This document shows, piece by piece, positions 17,073 to 26,226 of a stretch of 64,000 nt of DNA. The DNA lies in contig CANQMW010000001.1 of NCBI GenBank assembly GCA_947625045.1, positions 62,001 to 126,000 of the forward strand. The letters run 5' to 3'. How positions within the stretch are numbered: position 1 is the stretch's first letter; each line of letters begins with the position of its first letter. Made by a program: the position numbers and the translations under genes. The notes beneath the pieces were generated by a model. The model was not told the DNA's origin and searched no databases. It saw only the letters and a list, made by a program, of their open reading frames with translations. The stretch is from an uncultured Oscillospiraceae bacterium. Its GTDB lineage: Bacteria; Bacillota; Clostridia; Oscillospirales; Oscillospiraceae.

Positions 17073-18008
17073 GTGAAGAAGTACACGCTCAAACGGCTGC
17101 TGACGAGCCTGTTCACCCTGCTGGCCATATTGCTGGTGCTGTTCATCCTGATGCAGCTCATGCCCGGCTCTCCCTTCAACGACGAGAAGCTGAACGACGA
17201 CCAGCGGGCGGTGCTGTACGCCAAGTACGGCCTGGACCAGCCGGTGCTGGTGCAGTTTTTCCGTTACGTGGGCAATATGCTCAAGGGCGATTACGGCGTC
17301 AGCTATAACATATCCAAGAACACCCCTATCTCCCAGCTCATCCAGACCCGCCTGCCCATCTCCATCGGCATCGGCGGCGCGGCGGTGGCCCTGGGGGCGC
17401 TGATGGGGCTGATACTGGGCCTCATCGCCGCGCTGAAGCACGGCACGTTCTGGGATACCATCGCCACCATCATCTCTGTCATCGGCGTGTCCGTGCCCTC
17501 CTATGTGTTCGCCCTGGGGCTCAGCTATACCCTGGGTTTCCGCATGCAGTGGTTCCCCATGCTCTATAACGCCCAGCTGGCCACCCAGTCCAGCGTGCTG
17601 CCCAGCATAGCGCTGTCCATGTTCACCATGGCCTCCATCGCCCGGTTCACAAGGACCGAGATGCTGGAGGTGCTGGACAGCGATTATATGCTCCTGGCCG
17701 AGAGCAAGGGCATCTCCGGCCCGGCGCTCATCTTCCGCCATGCCCTGCGCAACGCGCTCATCCCCATCATCACCGTGCTGGCCCCTCTGATCGTGGACCT
17801 GATGACCGGCTCGCTGGTGGTGGAAAAGATCTTCGCCATCCCCGGCGTCGGCAGCCTTCTTGTCAACGCCATCCAATCCAACGACTATAACGTTGTCATC
17901 TCTCTGAGTTTCATCTACTCAGCTATGTATATCGCCATCATGCTGGTGGTGGACATCCTCTATGGCGTCATCGACCCCCGCATCCGGCTGGCAAAGGAGG
18001 GCGACTGA
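17073..18008 (+). CDS. oppB: Oligopeptide ABC transporter permease OppB
   Basis: A 311-aa permease with about six membrane segments. The EAA loop that docks the ATPases is 'ESKGISGPALIFRHALRNAL' near residues 209-228, and the N-terminus 'LKRLLTSLFTLLAILLVLF' is typical of the DppB/OppB class. The start is GTG 17073 with GAGGAGG 7 bp upstream. It forms the channel with OppC, one base of spacing between the genes. Confidence 0.94.
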   Translation: MKKYTLKRLLTSLFTLLAILLVLFILMQLMPGSPFNDEKLNDDQRAVLYAKYGLDQPVLVQFFRYVGNMLKGDYGVSYNISKNTPISQLIQTRLPISIGIGGAAVALGALMGLILGLIAALKHGTFWDTIATIISVIGVSVPSYVFALGLSYTLGFRMQWFPMLYNAQLATQSSVLPSIALSMFTMASIARFTRTEMLEVLDSDYMLLAESKGISGPALIFRHALRNALIPIITVLAPLIVDLMTGSLVVEKIFAIPGVGSLLVNAIQSNDYNVVISLSFIYSAMYIAIMLVVDILYGVIDPRIRLAKEGD

Positions 18009-18009
18009 A

Positions 18010-19071
18010 ATGGCAAAGACAAAGGCCCCGGCCATGGCTGCCGTGCCCTATGTGCCCGTGGCGGAGGATTTCGTCCTCAAGAACGCCTCCGGGGAGCTGG
18101 CCCTGGACGCCAACTTTGCTTCCCAGAGCTTCTGGAAGGACGTCATCATCCGCTTCTTCCGCAAGAAGAGCGCCGTCATCGGCATGATACTTATTATCAT
18201 CATCACGCTGATGGCCATCGTGGGCCCGGGCATGAATGCCTATACCTACTCCGGCCAGACCCTGACCCAGAAGAACCTGGCCCCCCGCGTGGCGGCGCTG
18301 GAGAAGTTCGGCATCTTCGACGGCAGCGAGACCATGCGCACCACCACCGGGTCCAAGACCGTGAACAACTACATCGAAAAGGGCCTGGAGGACGTCTATT
18401 ACTGGTTCGGCAGCGACAACTTCGGCCGGGACATTTGGACCCGTACCTGGTCCGGCACCCGGGTCAGCCTCATCATCGCCGCCGCCGCCACCCTCATCGA
18501 CATGATCATCGGCATGAGCTACGGCCTCATCTCCGGCTACTTCGGCGGCAAGGTGGATATGCTCATGCAGCGGTTTTTGGAGATCATGAATGGCATTCCC
18601 CGGCTGGTCATCGTGACGCTGCTGCTACTTGTGCTGGAGCCCGGCATGATCACCATCATCTTCGCCCTGATGCTCACCGAGTGGGTGGGCATGAGCCGCA
18701 TCGCCCGGGCGGAGATGCTGAAGCTGAAGGAACAGGAGTTCGTCCTGGCCTCCCGGACCCTGGGCGCGGGCAAGTTCTTCATCATCTTCAAGGAGATACT
18801 GCCCAACATCATCGGGCCCATCATCACCCAGGTCATGTTCTCCATCCCCACCGCCATCTTCACGGAGGCCTTTTTGAGCTTCGTGGGCCTGGGCATCCCC
18901 GTGCCCCGGTGCTCTCTGGGCTCGCTGATCTCCGAGGGCTACAACAGCTTCACCACCCACCCCTTCCAGATCATCCCGCCGGTGGTGGTCATGGCCCTTT
19001 TGATGTTCAGCTTCAACCTTGTGGCCGACGGCCTGCGGGAGGCCCTGGACCCCAAGATGAAGGAAATGTGA
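18010..19071 (+). CDS. oppC: Oligopeptide ABC transporter permease OppC
   Basis: A 353-aa permease. It has the OppC N-terminal segment and first span (about 60-80), a roughly 75-residue extracytoplasmic loop with 'FGSDNFGRDIWTRTW', then the permease core with the EAA loop 'ASRTLGAGKFFIIFKEILPN'. The frame extends back to 17962, but AAAGGAGGG at 17995-18003 and the position one base after the oppB stop indicate ATG 18010. Partner of OppB. Confidence 0.94.
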   Translation: MAKTKAPAMAAVPYVPVAEDFVLKNASGELALDANFASQSFWKDVIIRFFRKKSAVIGMILIIIITLMAIVGPGMNAYTYSGQTLTQKNLAPRVAALEKFGIFDGSETMRTTTGSKTVNNYIEKGLEDVYYWFGSDNFGRDIWTRTWSGTRVSLIIAAAATLIDMIIGMSYGLISGYFGGKVDMLMQRFLEIMNGIPRLVIVTLLLLVLEPGMITIIFALMLTEWVGMSRIARAEMLKLKEQEFVLASRTLGAGKFFIIFKEILPNIIGPIITQVMFSIPTAIFTEAFLSFVGLGIPVPRCSLGSLISEGYNSFTTHPFQIIPPVVVMALLMFSFNLVADGLREALDPKMKEM

Positions 19072-19081
19072 GGGAGAGTAT

Positions 19082-20176
19082 ATGGACGAAAAAGAAAAGA
19101 TCATCGATATACGGGATCTGGACATCTCCTTCAAGACCACGGCGGGCGTGGTCCACGCCATCCGTGGCGTGGACATAGACCTCTATAAGGGCGAGACCGT
19201 GGCCATCGTGGGCGAGTCCGGCTCGGGCAAGTCCGTGACCATGAAGGCGGCCATGGGGATCCTGGCCAGCAACGCCACGGTGAACAGCGGCACCATCCAG
19301 TTCAACTACCACCATCTGGCGGACGGCTCGCCCGCCAGCGTGGATATCCTGAAGCAGGATAAAAAGTGGATACGCAGTCACATCAACGGCCGGCGCATCG
19401 CCATGGTGTTCCAGGACCCCATGACCAGTCTGGACCCAACCATGCCCATCGGCAAGCAGATCATGGAGGGCATGATCTGGCACTACAAGACCCCCAAGGC
19501 GGAGGCCAGGGCCAAGGCTATCGACCTGCTGCGGGAGGTGGGCATCGACGACCCGGAGAAGCGGATGAAGAACTACCCCCATCAGCTCTCCGGCGGCATG
19601 CGCCAGCGGGTGGTCATCGCCATCGCGCTATCCTGTGACCCGGATCTTCTCATCTGCGACGAGCCAACCACGGCCCTGGACGTGACCATCCAGGCCAAGA
19701 TCATCGAGCTCATCCGCAGGCTCCAGAAGGAGCGGGGCATCTCCGTCATCTACATTACCCATGACTTGGGCGTGGTGGCGAAGGTGGCGGACTACGTCAA
19801 CGTGATGTACGCGGGCAAGATCGTGGAGAAGGGCACCATCAACGAGATATTCTACGATCCCCGCCACCCCTATACCTGGGGATTGCTCTCCGCTATGCCG
19901 GACCTGGAGACGGCGGACGAGCGGCTCTATACCATCCCCGGCTCCCCGCCGAACCTCTTGTATGAAAAGACCGGCGACGCCTTCTCTCCCCGGAACCGGT
20001 ATGCCCTGGCCGTGGACGACAAGGCAGAGCCGCCTATGTTCAAGATCACCGATACCCACTACGCGGCCACGTGGCTTTTGGACCCCCGGGCGCCCAAGGT
20101 GGAGATGCCCGAGGAGCTGAAGGCCCGCATCAGGCGGATGAAGGAGGAGGCGAACAAGCATGGCGGCGAACTATAA
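19082..20176 (+). CDS. oppD: Oligopeptide ABC transporter ATPase OppD
   Basis: A 364-aa ATPase. Walker A 'GESGSGKS' at 44-51, signature 'LSGGMRQRV', Walker B with '[10 protein letters not shown]', and the oligopeptide-type C-terminal extension 'TIPGSPPNL', which in this family can hold an Fe-S-like cysteine cluster; those cysteines are mostly absent here. GAGGGAGAG before ATG 19082. It overlaps oppF by 17 bp. Confidence 0.94.
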   Translation: MDEKEKIIDIRDLDISFKTTAGVVHAIRGVDIDLYKGETVAIVGESGSGKSVTMKAAMGILASNATVNSGTIQFNYHHLADGSPASVDILKQDKKWIRSHINGRRIAMVFQDPMTSLDPTMPIGKQIMEGMIWHYKTPKAEARAKAIDLLREVGIDDPEKRMKNYPHQLSGGMRQRVVIAIALSCDPDLLICDEPTTALDVTIQAKIIELIRRLQKERGISVIYITHDLGVVAKVADYVNVMYAGKIVEKGTINEIFYDPRHPYTWGLLSAMPDLETADERLYTIPGSPPNLLYEKTGDAFSPRNRYALAVDDKAEPPMFKITDTHYAATWLLDPRAPKVEMPEELKARIRRMKEEANKHGGEL

Positions 20177-21092
20177 CGGCGAACCCCTTCTGCAGGTGGA
20201 GGGCCTGAAGCAGTACTTCCATGTGAGCCGCACCTTCACCGTGAAGGCCGTGGAGAACGTGGACTTCGTCATATACCCCGGCGAGACCTACGGTCTGGTT
20301 GGAGAGTCCGGCTCGGGCAAATCCACCATCGGCCGCAGCGTCATACGCCTTTACGACCCCACCGCCGGTACCATCCGCTTCAACGGCATGGACATCTCCG
20401 GGAAGATGAAGGCGGCGGACCAAAAGGCCCTGCGCACCCAGATGCAGATGATATTCCAGGACCCCATGGCCTCCCTGAACCCCCGGAAGAAGGTGGAGGA
20501 CATCATCGCCGAGGGCTTGGATATCCACCATGTGTGCAAAAGCGGCGCGGAGCGCTCTGAGATGGTCCGGGCCATCCTGGCCAAGGTGGGCCTGGCCCCC
20601 GAGCACGCGGGCCGGTACCCCCATCAGTTCTCCGGCGGCCAGCGCCAGCGGGTGGGCATCGCCCGGGCGCTGGTGATGAACCCCAAGCTCATCATCGCCG
20701 ACGAGTGCATCTCGGCCCTGGACGTGTCCATCCAGGCCCAGGTGGTGAACCTGATGAAGGACATCCAGGAGGAGACGGGCACGGCCTATCTCTTCATCGC
20801 CCATGACCTATCCATGGTCAAGTACATCTCCGACCGCATCGGCGTGCTCCACCTGGGGCACCTTCTGGAGACGGGCACCACGGACGAGATATTCGCCCAC
20901 CCGGTCCACCCCTATACCAAAAGCCTGCTGTCCGCCATACCTGCCCCCAATCCGGTGGTGGAGAAGCAGCGGGTGGCGGAGGGCTACGACTACAAGACCT
21001 CCGGCATCGACTATGACAAGGGTACCAACCACCTGGTGGAGGGCACCCACTATGTCAAGTGTACCGACGAGGAATTTGCCGCCTGGGTCTGA
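20160..21092 (+). CDS. oppF: Oligopeptide ABC transporter ATPase OppF
   Basis: A 310-aa ATPase that pairs with OppD. Walker A 'GESGSGKS' at 48-55, signature 'FSGGQRQRVGIARAL', Walker B 'IIADECISALDVS'; Cys replaces the usual Pro after the catalytic Glu, a known variant in this subfamily. ATG 20160 lies inside the end of oppD, with GGAGGAGG just upstream, so the two are coupled. Last gene of the operon; a strong terminator follows. Confidence 0.94.
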   Translation: MAANYNGEPLLQVEGLKQYFHVSRTFTVKAVENVDFVIYPGETYGLVGESGSGKSTIGRSVIRLYDPTAGTIRFNGMDISGKMKAADQKALRTQMQMIFQDPMASLNPRKKVEDIIAEGLDIHHVCKSGAERSEMVRAILAKVGLAPEHAGRYPHQFSGGQRQRVGIARALVMNPKLIIADECISALDVSIQAQVVNLMKDIQEETGTAYLFIAHDLSMVKYISDRIGVLHLGHLLETGTTDEIFAHPVHPYTKSLLSAIPAPNPVVEKQRVAEGYDYKTSGIDYDKGTNHLVEGTHYVKCTDEEFAAWV

Positions 21093-21109
21093 GAAAAATG
21101 CATAAGAAA

Positions 21110-21136
21110 CGCCCCCGGTCCATCGGACCGGGGGCG
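21110..21136. terminator. Terminator between opp operon and 5'-nucleotidase
   Basis: A 12-bp perfect stem (21110-21121 / 21125-21136) with a 3-nt loop between convergent genes. Confidence 0.8.
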
Positions 21137-21169
21137 AATGCCGTTTATAGGTTTTGCGTCAGGAGTCCA

Positions 21170-22900
21170 TCACTTGATGGTGATGCGGCCGGCGCCCTCC
21201 AGCTCGTCATAGCCGGTGACATTGGGCAGGCCGTCGCCGTCGGTGTCCTCAAAGGCCTGGACGTAGTTGGCCAGGACCATGTAGTCCTCCATCACGTAGT
21301 CCAGGATGTTGGTCGCGCCCTGGAACATGGAGAAGCCGTCGCCCAGGTCGCGCAGGGTGTAGTTGTAGCCCGCCAGGTTGTAGGTGGCGTCCACGTCCAG
21401 CGGCGTGCTCTCGCCGGTGACGGGATCCACGATCATGACGTCCTTCACCCGGTACTCGCCGTCCACGCCGGTGAACACGCCCTTGTCATCCATGGTGCAG
21501 GAGGAGGGGATGGAGGTGTCGATGGTGTAGGTGGCGCCGGAGACATGCAGGAAGCCGCCGATCTCCTCGCCGGTGCCGACGCCGCGGGCGCCGAACTCCA
21601 GGGCGTCAAGGATCTGCTGGCCGGTGACCTGGATGAGGCACGCCACGTTGCCGAAGGTGTGCATGTTCTTGCAGGTCAGGTAGCTGATCTCGCCGGTGAT
21701 GGCCTCGTTGCGGATGCCGCCGCCGTTCATGATGGCCATGTTCACGGGATAGCCGTCCACGGCGCTGGTCTTGGAGAACAGATAATACAGAGCGTCAGCC
21801 GCGAAGTCGCCGGAGTTGGTCTCCTGGCTGCGGACCAGACGGGTGCCGTCCTCGGTGTAGTTGTTCAGCACGCACTCGGTGGTGCCGATGACCTGGCCCA
21901 GCTCGTCGTTGACCTGGCCGATCCAGGCGGACTGGATCTCATAAACGCCGTCCTCGGAGTTGGCTTCCTCGCCGGCGCGGTGGGCGGCGTCAACAGCGTC
22001 GAACAGGTCGGCCTTGACGGCCTCCATGTTCAGCAGCTCGGTGGAGATGGTGCCGTCGGGGGCGATGGTCATGTGGCCCAGGTTATTGAAGTAGGAGCCG
22101 GTCTGGGTGAGGATGACGGTGTTGCCGTCCTTGTCCGCGACCTCCTCCATGGGGACCTCGGTGTGGGAGTGGCCGTCGATGAAGGCGTCAAAGCCGGTGG
22201 TGTTGGCGATGACTTCCTCGCTGGTCCAGGGCTTGGACGCGGGGTCCACGCCCAGGTGGCCCAGGCCGATGATCACGTCGGCCTCTTCAGAGGCGGCGTC
22301 GATGGCCTCCTGCACGGTGGCGTACAGGTCGGAACCGTCCTCGCCGCCGGCGATGCCGTAGATGTAGTTGCCCTCTTCATCCTGGAAGTAGGCGGGGGTG
22401 GACTTGGTGAAGGACTCGGGGGTGGTCACGCCGATGAAGGCGATCTTCTGCCCGCCGATCTCAAAGACCTTGTAGGCGTCCAGGACGTTCTCGCCCTTCA
22501 CGCCGTTCTCCTCATGGTAGAAGTTGCAGGACACATAGGGGAACTCGGCCCACTCGATGGCGTTCATGCAGCCTTCCATGCCGTAGTCGAACTCGTGGTT
22601 GCCCAGGGTGGCCAGGTCATAGCCAACGGCGTTCATCAGCTTGATGATGGTCTCGCCCTTGTCCATGGAGCCGTAGGCGGTGCCCTGGATGGCGTCGCCG
22701 GCGTCCACCATCAGGACGTTGTCCAGGGTGTCGCGGTACATGGCGGCCAGGGTGTAGTTCAGGTCCTTGTCGATGTAGGTGTGCACATCGTTGGTGTAGA
22801 GCACGTTGACGGTCTCGGCCTCCGCCTCAGCGGCGAGGGCGGGCGCGCACAGGCTCAGAACCATGGCAAGGGCCAGAAGCAGGGTAAAGAGCTTCTTCAT
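21170..22900 (-). CDS. Secreted 5'-nucleotidase / UDP-sugar hydrolase family phosphoesterase
   Basis: A 576-aa exported phosphoesterase. The signal peptide ends near 'PALA|AEA'. The N-terminal metallophosphatase domain has 'TNDVHT', 'DAGDAIQG', 'GNHEFD' and 'GHSHTEV', the two-metal ligand set. The C-terminal 5_nucleotid_C domain (about 340-530) binds the nucleoside. Such enzymes release phosphate and nucleosides outside the cell. It lacks LPXTG or any obvious anchor, so it may be released or held non-covalently. The ribosome site AAGGAGG precedes ATG 22900. Confidence 0.93.
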   Translation of the reverse strand: MKKLFTLLLALAMVLSLCAPALAAEAEAETVNVLYTNDVHTYIDKDLNYTLAAMYRDTLDNVLMVDAGDAIQGTAYGSMDKGETIIKLMNAVGYDLATLGNHEFDYGMEGCMNAIEWAEFPYVSCNFYHEENGVKGENVLDAYKVFEIGGQKIAFIGVTTPESFTKSTPAYFQDEEGNYIYGIAGGEDGSDLYATVQEAIDAASEEADVIIGLGHLGVDPASKPWTSEEVIANTTGFDAFIDGHSHTEVPMEEVADKDGNTVILTQTGSYFNNLGHMTIAPDGTISTELLNMEAVKADLFDAVDAAHRAGEEANSEDGVYEIQSAWIGQVNDELGQVIGTTECVLNNYTEDGTRLVRSQETNSGDFAADALYYLFSKTSAVDGYPVNMAIMNGGGIRNEAITGEISYLTCKNMHTFGNVACLIQVTGQQILDALEFGARGVGTGEEIGGFLHVSGATYTIDTSIPSSCTMDDKGVFTGVDGEYRVKDVMIVDPVTGESTPLDVDATYNLAGYNYTLRDLGDGFSMFQGATNILDYVMEDYMVLANYVQAFEDTDGDGLPNVTGYDELEGAGRITIK

Positions 22901-23019
22901 GTGATGTCCTCCTTAAAATAAATAGGTGTTGGGGCTCTCATGCACCCATTATAAACAAGCTGTTGTCCTTAGTCAAAAGGAAATCCAGATAAAGGAAGGG
23001 ATTCGTCTTTTTGTCGAAA

Positions 23020-23997
23020 TTATATGGTGTTATGGAAATCGGGGAAGTATTTTTCCACAAAGGGCACTTTGGGCACGGTGAAGACTTTTCCCCGCAGGTA
23101 GTCAAGTGTCTCCGCCGGGGAGACAAAGTCGAAGCCCAGCCGCCAGGACCATAAGAGCTGCCGGTCCTCCCCATAGCGGCGGTTCATCTTCTCCCGGCCA
23201 TACTTGCCGTCTCCCAGCAGCGGCCAGCCTGCATGGGCCATCTGGACCCGTATCTGGTGGGTCCGGCCGGTGTGGAGCCGGCAGGTCACCAAGCTCAGGC
23301 CCTCCCGGCTCGCCAAGACCTTATAATCCGTGGCGGCGAAGCTGGCGCCCGGCTCCTGGCGGGGCTTGACATAGACCTGATTTTTCACCGCGTCTTTAAA
23401 AAGCCATCCCTCCAAACGGCCTTCGGCAGGCTTTGGCGTGCCCAGGCACACGCAGAGATACTCCTTCGTGACCTCCCGGGCCCTGATCTTCTCATCCATG
23501 TCCCGCAGGGCGGGGGCGGTCTTGGCGGCGATGACGATGCCGCCGGTGCCCCGGTCGATGCGGTTGCAAAGGGCGGGGGCGAAGCCGTTCTCATCCGCCG
23601 GGTCCCACTGGCCCGCCTGGTAGACGTGGGCCTGGATGCGGGCGATGAGGGTGTCGGCGCTCCAGCCGTCCGCCCCGTGGCACAGCACCCCGGGCCGCTT
23701 ATTCACCAGCAGGATGTTCTCATCCTCGTAAAGTATCTCCAGGTTGGGCTTCACGGATGCCAGCCAGGCGTTGGCATCCTTTTTCTGCTCTCCGAAGAAC
23801 TCCTCTGGGATAAAAAGGCGCACGATATCCCCCTCCGCCAGGCGGGCGTCGGGCCGGGCCCAGCGGCCGTTTATCTTTATCTCCTTCCGGCGGAAGTATT
23901 TTTGCAGCAGGGAGGAGGGCATAGACGGGACAGCCCTGGCCGCGAAGCGGTCCAGGCGCTGGCCGGCGTCGTTTTTCGTGACGGTATATTCTCTCAT
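23020..23997 (-). CDS. RluA-family RNA pseudouridine synthase
   Basis: A 325-aa protein with an S4 domain (about 10-70) and an RluA-type catalytic domain; the catalytic Asp148 lies in 'NRIDRGTGG', where most relatives have HRLDR/HRID. 'RTHQIRVQMAHAGWPLLGD' completes the active-site motifs. The frame extends to 24048, but the family begins at 'REYTVTKNDAGQRLDRF', so ATG 23997 is preferred. It modifies a uridine in rRNA or tRNA; the site cannot be assigned. Confidence 0.9.
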   Translation of the reverse strand: MREYTVTKNDAGQRLDRFAARAVPSMPSSLLQKYFRRKEIKINGRWARPDARLAEGDIVRLFIPEEFFGEQKKDANAWLASVKPNLEILYEDENILLVNKRPGVLCHGADGWSADTLIARIQAHVYQAGQWDPADENGFAPALCNRIDRGTGGIVIAAKTAPALRDMDEKIRAREVTKEYLCVCLGTPKPAEGRLEGWLFKDAVKNQVYVKPRQEPGASFAATDYKVLASREGLSLVTCRLHTGRTHQIRVQMAHAGWPLLGDGKYGREKMNRRYGEDRQLLWSWRLGFDFVSPAETLDYLRGKVFTVPKVPFVEKYFPDFHNTI

Positions 23998-24086
23998 AGC
24001 GCTTTTAAGTGTACCATGAAAATTTTTGGTTGACAATGGCGGACGCATAATTTATAATACTTTGGCGACTGTATGAGGTTTGTCCG

Positions 24087-24593
24087 ATGATCTTAGACCT
24101 GCACGAGATAATCGAGATGCCGGGAAAGAGCGTCCCCTTCCAGTGCGAGCTGGATGAGGAGCGGCTTTCTTTCCCCCAGCTGGAGGCCTTTGAAGGGCCG
24201 GTGACGGCCCGGGGCCGGGTGCGGAACGAGGCCGGGGTGCTCCACCTGGAGGCGGACGTGGCGGCGGATATGACCGTCCGGTGCGACCGGTGCGGAAAGC
24301 CCTTCCGGCGGAAGCTTTCTCCCCGGTACACGGCGGTGCTCCAGGCCGACGCCGAGGACGCCGACAGCGAGAACGTGTTCCCGCTCATAGGCGACGGCGC
24401 GGACGTGTCCGACGTGGCGGAGACCCTGCTCATCCTGGACATGGACGGAAAATTTCTCTGCCGGCCGGACTGCAAAGGGCTGTGCCCCACCTGCGGGAAG
24501 GACCTGAACGACGGACCCTGCGATTGCAAAAAAGAGATCGATCCGAGAATGGCGGCCCTCGGGCAGCTTTTGGATGATATACAGGAGGTGTGA
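24087..24593 (+). CDS. DUF177 / YceD-family protein
   Basis: A 168-aa protein of the YceD family, a conserved neighbour of rpmF with a suggested role in 23S rRNA accumulation in plants and bacteria. Two CxxC pairs are visible: 'CDRCGK' near 70 and 'CKGLCPTCGKDL' near 130-141, so zinc binding is likely. It precedes rpmF by 3 bp in the usual order. Confidence 0.9.
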   Translation: MILDLHEIIEMPGKSVPFQCELDEERLSFPQLEAFEGPVTARGRVRNEAGVLHLEADVAADMTVRCDRCGKPFRRKLSPRYTAVLQADAEDADSENVFPLIGDGADVSDVAETLLILDMDGKFLCRPDCKGLCPTCGKDLNDGPCDCKKEIDPRMAALGQLLDDIQEV

Positions 24594-24596
24594 CCC

Positions 24597-24785
24597 ATGG
24601 CAGTCCCTAAGAGAAAACAGTCCCATGCCCGGAAGAGCATGCGGCGCTCCAGCGTCTGGAAGCTGCGCCTTCCCAAGCTGGTCGCCTGCCCCAACTGCGG
24701 CGAGTACCACATGCCTCACCGCGCCTGTCCGGCCTGCGGCCAGTATGACGGACGCACTGTCGTCACGGTAGGCGAGGAGAAGTAA
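24597..24785 (+). CDS. rpmF: Ribosomal protein bL32
   Basis: A 62-aa protein; 'AVPKRKQSHARKSMRRS' is the diagnostic N-terminus, and the zinc ribbon is formed by 'CPNCGEY' and 'CPACGQY'. This is the zinc-containing (C+) form. AGGAGG lies 8 bp before ATG 24597. It shares a transcript with the DUF177 gene and is followed by a terminator. Confidence 0.97.
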   Translation: MAVPKRKQSHARKSMRRSSVWKLRLPKLVACPNCGEYHMPHRACPACGQYDGRTVVTVGEEK

Positions 24786-24800
24786 TCACCGGCAAGATAA

Positions 24801-24824
24801 GGGGGGCGTACGCCTCCCTTTTTT
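24801..24824 (+). terminator. Terminator of rpmF
   Basis: A 9-bp stem (one G-U pair) centred on GCGTACGC and followed by T6. Confidence 0.8.
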
Positions 24825-24900
24825 GCGCCGGACATATCCCATCCGGGGCGGCATAGGCCGTCCCTTGCGTGCTATACTAAAAGAAAGGAGGCGGTCGTAA

Positions 24901-26226
24901 ATGGCGAGGCCCCTGGTGGCCATCGTGGGCCGGCCCAACGTGGGCAAGAGCATGCTCTTCAACCGGCTGGCGGGGCAGAGGCTCTCTATCGTCGAGGATA
25001 CCCCCGGCGTGACCCGGGACAGGCTCTACGCCCCCTGCGAGTGGACCGGGCGGAGCTTTGACATCGTGGACACCGGCGGCATCGAACCCAATACGGCCAA
25101 CGAGATCCTCCTTTTCATGCGGGAGCAGGCCATGATGGCCATCGACAGCGCCGACGTGATCGTCATGGTCACGGAGATCGGCACCGGCATCACCGCCGCC
25201 GACCAGGAGGTGGCCGGCATGCTCCAGCGCAGCGGCAAGCCCGTGGTGCTGGCGGTGAACAAGATGGACGCCATCGGTCCTGACGATCCCGGCATATACG
25301 AGTTTTATAACCTGGGCCTGGGGGACCCCATCGCCGTCTCCGCTGTCCACGGCCACGGCACCGGGGACCTGCTGGACGCCTGTGTGGCCCACTTCCCGCC
25401 TCCCGAAGAGGACGAGCGGGACGACGGGCGCGTGCGCGTGGCCGTCATCGGCAAGCCCAACGTGGGTAAGTCCTCGCTTATCAATTATATATTGGGGGAG
25501 AAGCGGGTCATCGTGGCGGACATGCCCGGCACCACCCGGGACGCGGTGGACACCCCCGTGGACAACGCCTCGGGCAGCTACCTCTTCATCGACACGGCGG
25601 GCATCCGCCGCAAATCCAAGGTCAACGACCGGGTGGAGAAGTTCTCCGTCATGCGGGCGAAGCTGGCGGTGGAGCGGGCCGACGTGTGCCTCATCATGCT
25701 GGACGCCCGGGACGGGGTCACCGAGCAGGACACAAAGATCGCGGGCCTGGCCCACGAGGCGGGCAAGGCCAGCATCATCGTGGTGAACAAGTGGGACCTG
25801 GTGGAAAAAGAGACGGGCACCATGGAGGATATGCGCAAGCGCGTCAAACAGGACCTCGCTTTTATGGATTATGCGCCGGTGGTATTCATCTCCTGCTTGA
25901 CGGGACAGCGAACGGGGCGTATATTTGATATGATAAACGCCGCCAACGAGCAGGCGTCCCTGCGCATCTCCACAGGAAAGCTCAATGACATCCTGGCCGA
26001 CGCCCAGGCTCGGCAGCAGCCCCCCACCGACAAGGGCCGCCGCCTGAAGGTATATTATATGACCCAGACCGGGGTGAAGCCGCCCCACTTCGTCATCTTC
26101 TGCAACAGCAAGGAGTTGTTCCACTTCTCTTATCAGCGATATATAGAGAACCGCATCCGGGCCGCCTTCGGACTGGAGGGGACCCCCGTCAGGATCACGA
26201 TCCGACAGAAAGGAGAAAACGAATGA
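24901..26226 (+). CDS. der: Ribosome-assembly GTPase Der (EngA)
   Basis: A 441-aa protein with two tandem GTPase domains and a C-terminal KH-like domain; required for late 50S subunit assembly. P-loops are 'GRPNVGKS' (10-17) and 'GKPNVGKS' (184-191); 'NKMD' and 'NKWD' are the G4 motifs. Full family length. AAAGGAGG before ATG 24901. The stop overlaps plsY as ATGA. Confidence 0.97.
   Translation: MARPLVAIVGRPNVGKSMLFNRLAGQRLSIVEDTPGVTRDRLYAPCEWTGRSFDIVDTGGIEPNTANEILLFMREQAMMAIDSADVIVMVTEIGTGITAADQEVAGMLQRSGKPVVLAVNKMDAIGPDDPGIYEFYNLGLGDPIAVSAVHGHGTGDLLDACVAHFPPPEEDERDDGRVRVAVIGKPNVGKSSLINYILGEKRVIVADMPGTTRDAVDTPVDNASGSYLFIDTAGIRRKSKVNDRVEKFSVMRAKLAVERADVCLIMLDARDGVTEQDTKIAGLAHEAGKASIIVVNKWDLVEKETGTMEDMRKRVKQDLAFMDYAPVVFISCLTGQRTGRIFDMINAANEQASLRISTGKLNDILADAQARQQPPTDKGRRLKVYYMTQTGVKPPHFVIFCNSKELFHFSYQRYIENRIRAAFGLEGTPVRITIRQKGENE

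Noticed and set aside
21059-22921. Plus-strand open frame of 620 codons opposite the 5'-nucleotidase gene
   Set aside because: The minus strand encodes a full-length two-domain nucleotidase with all metal motifs and a signal peptide; the plus frame is its shadow.
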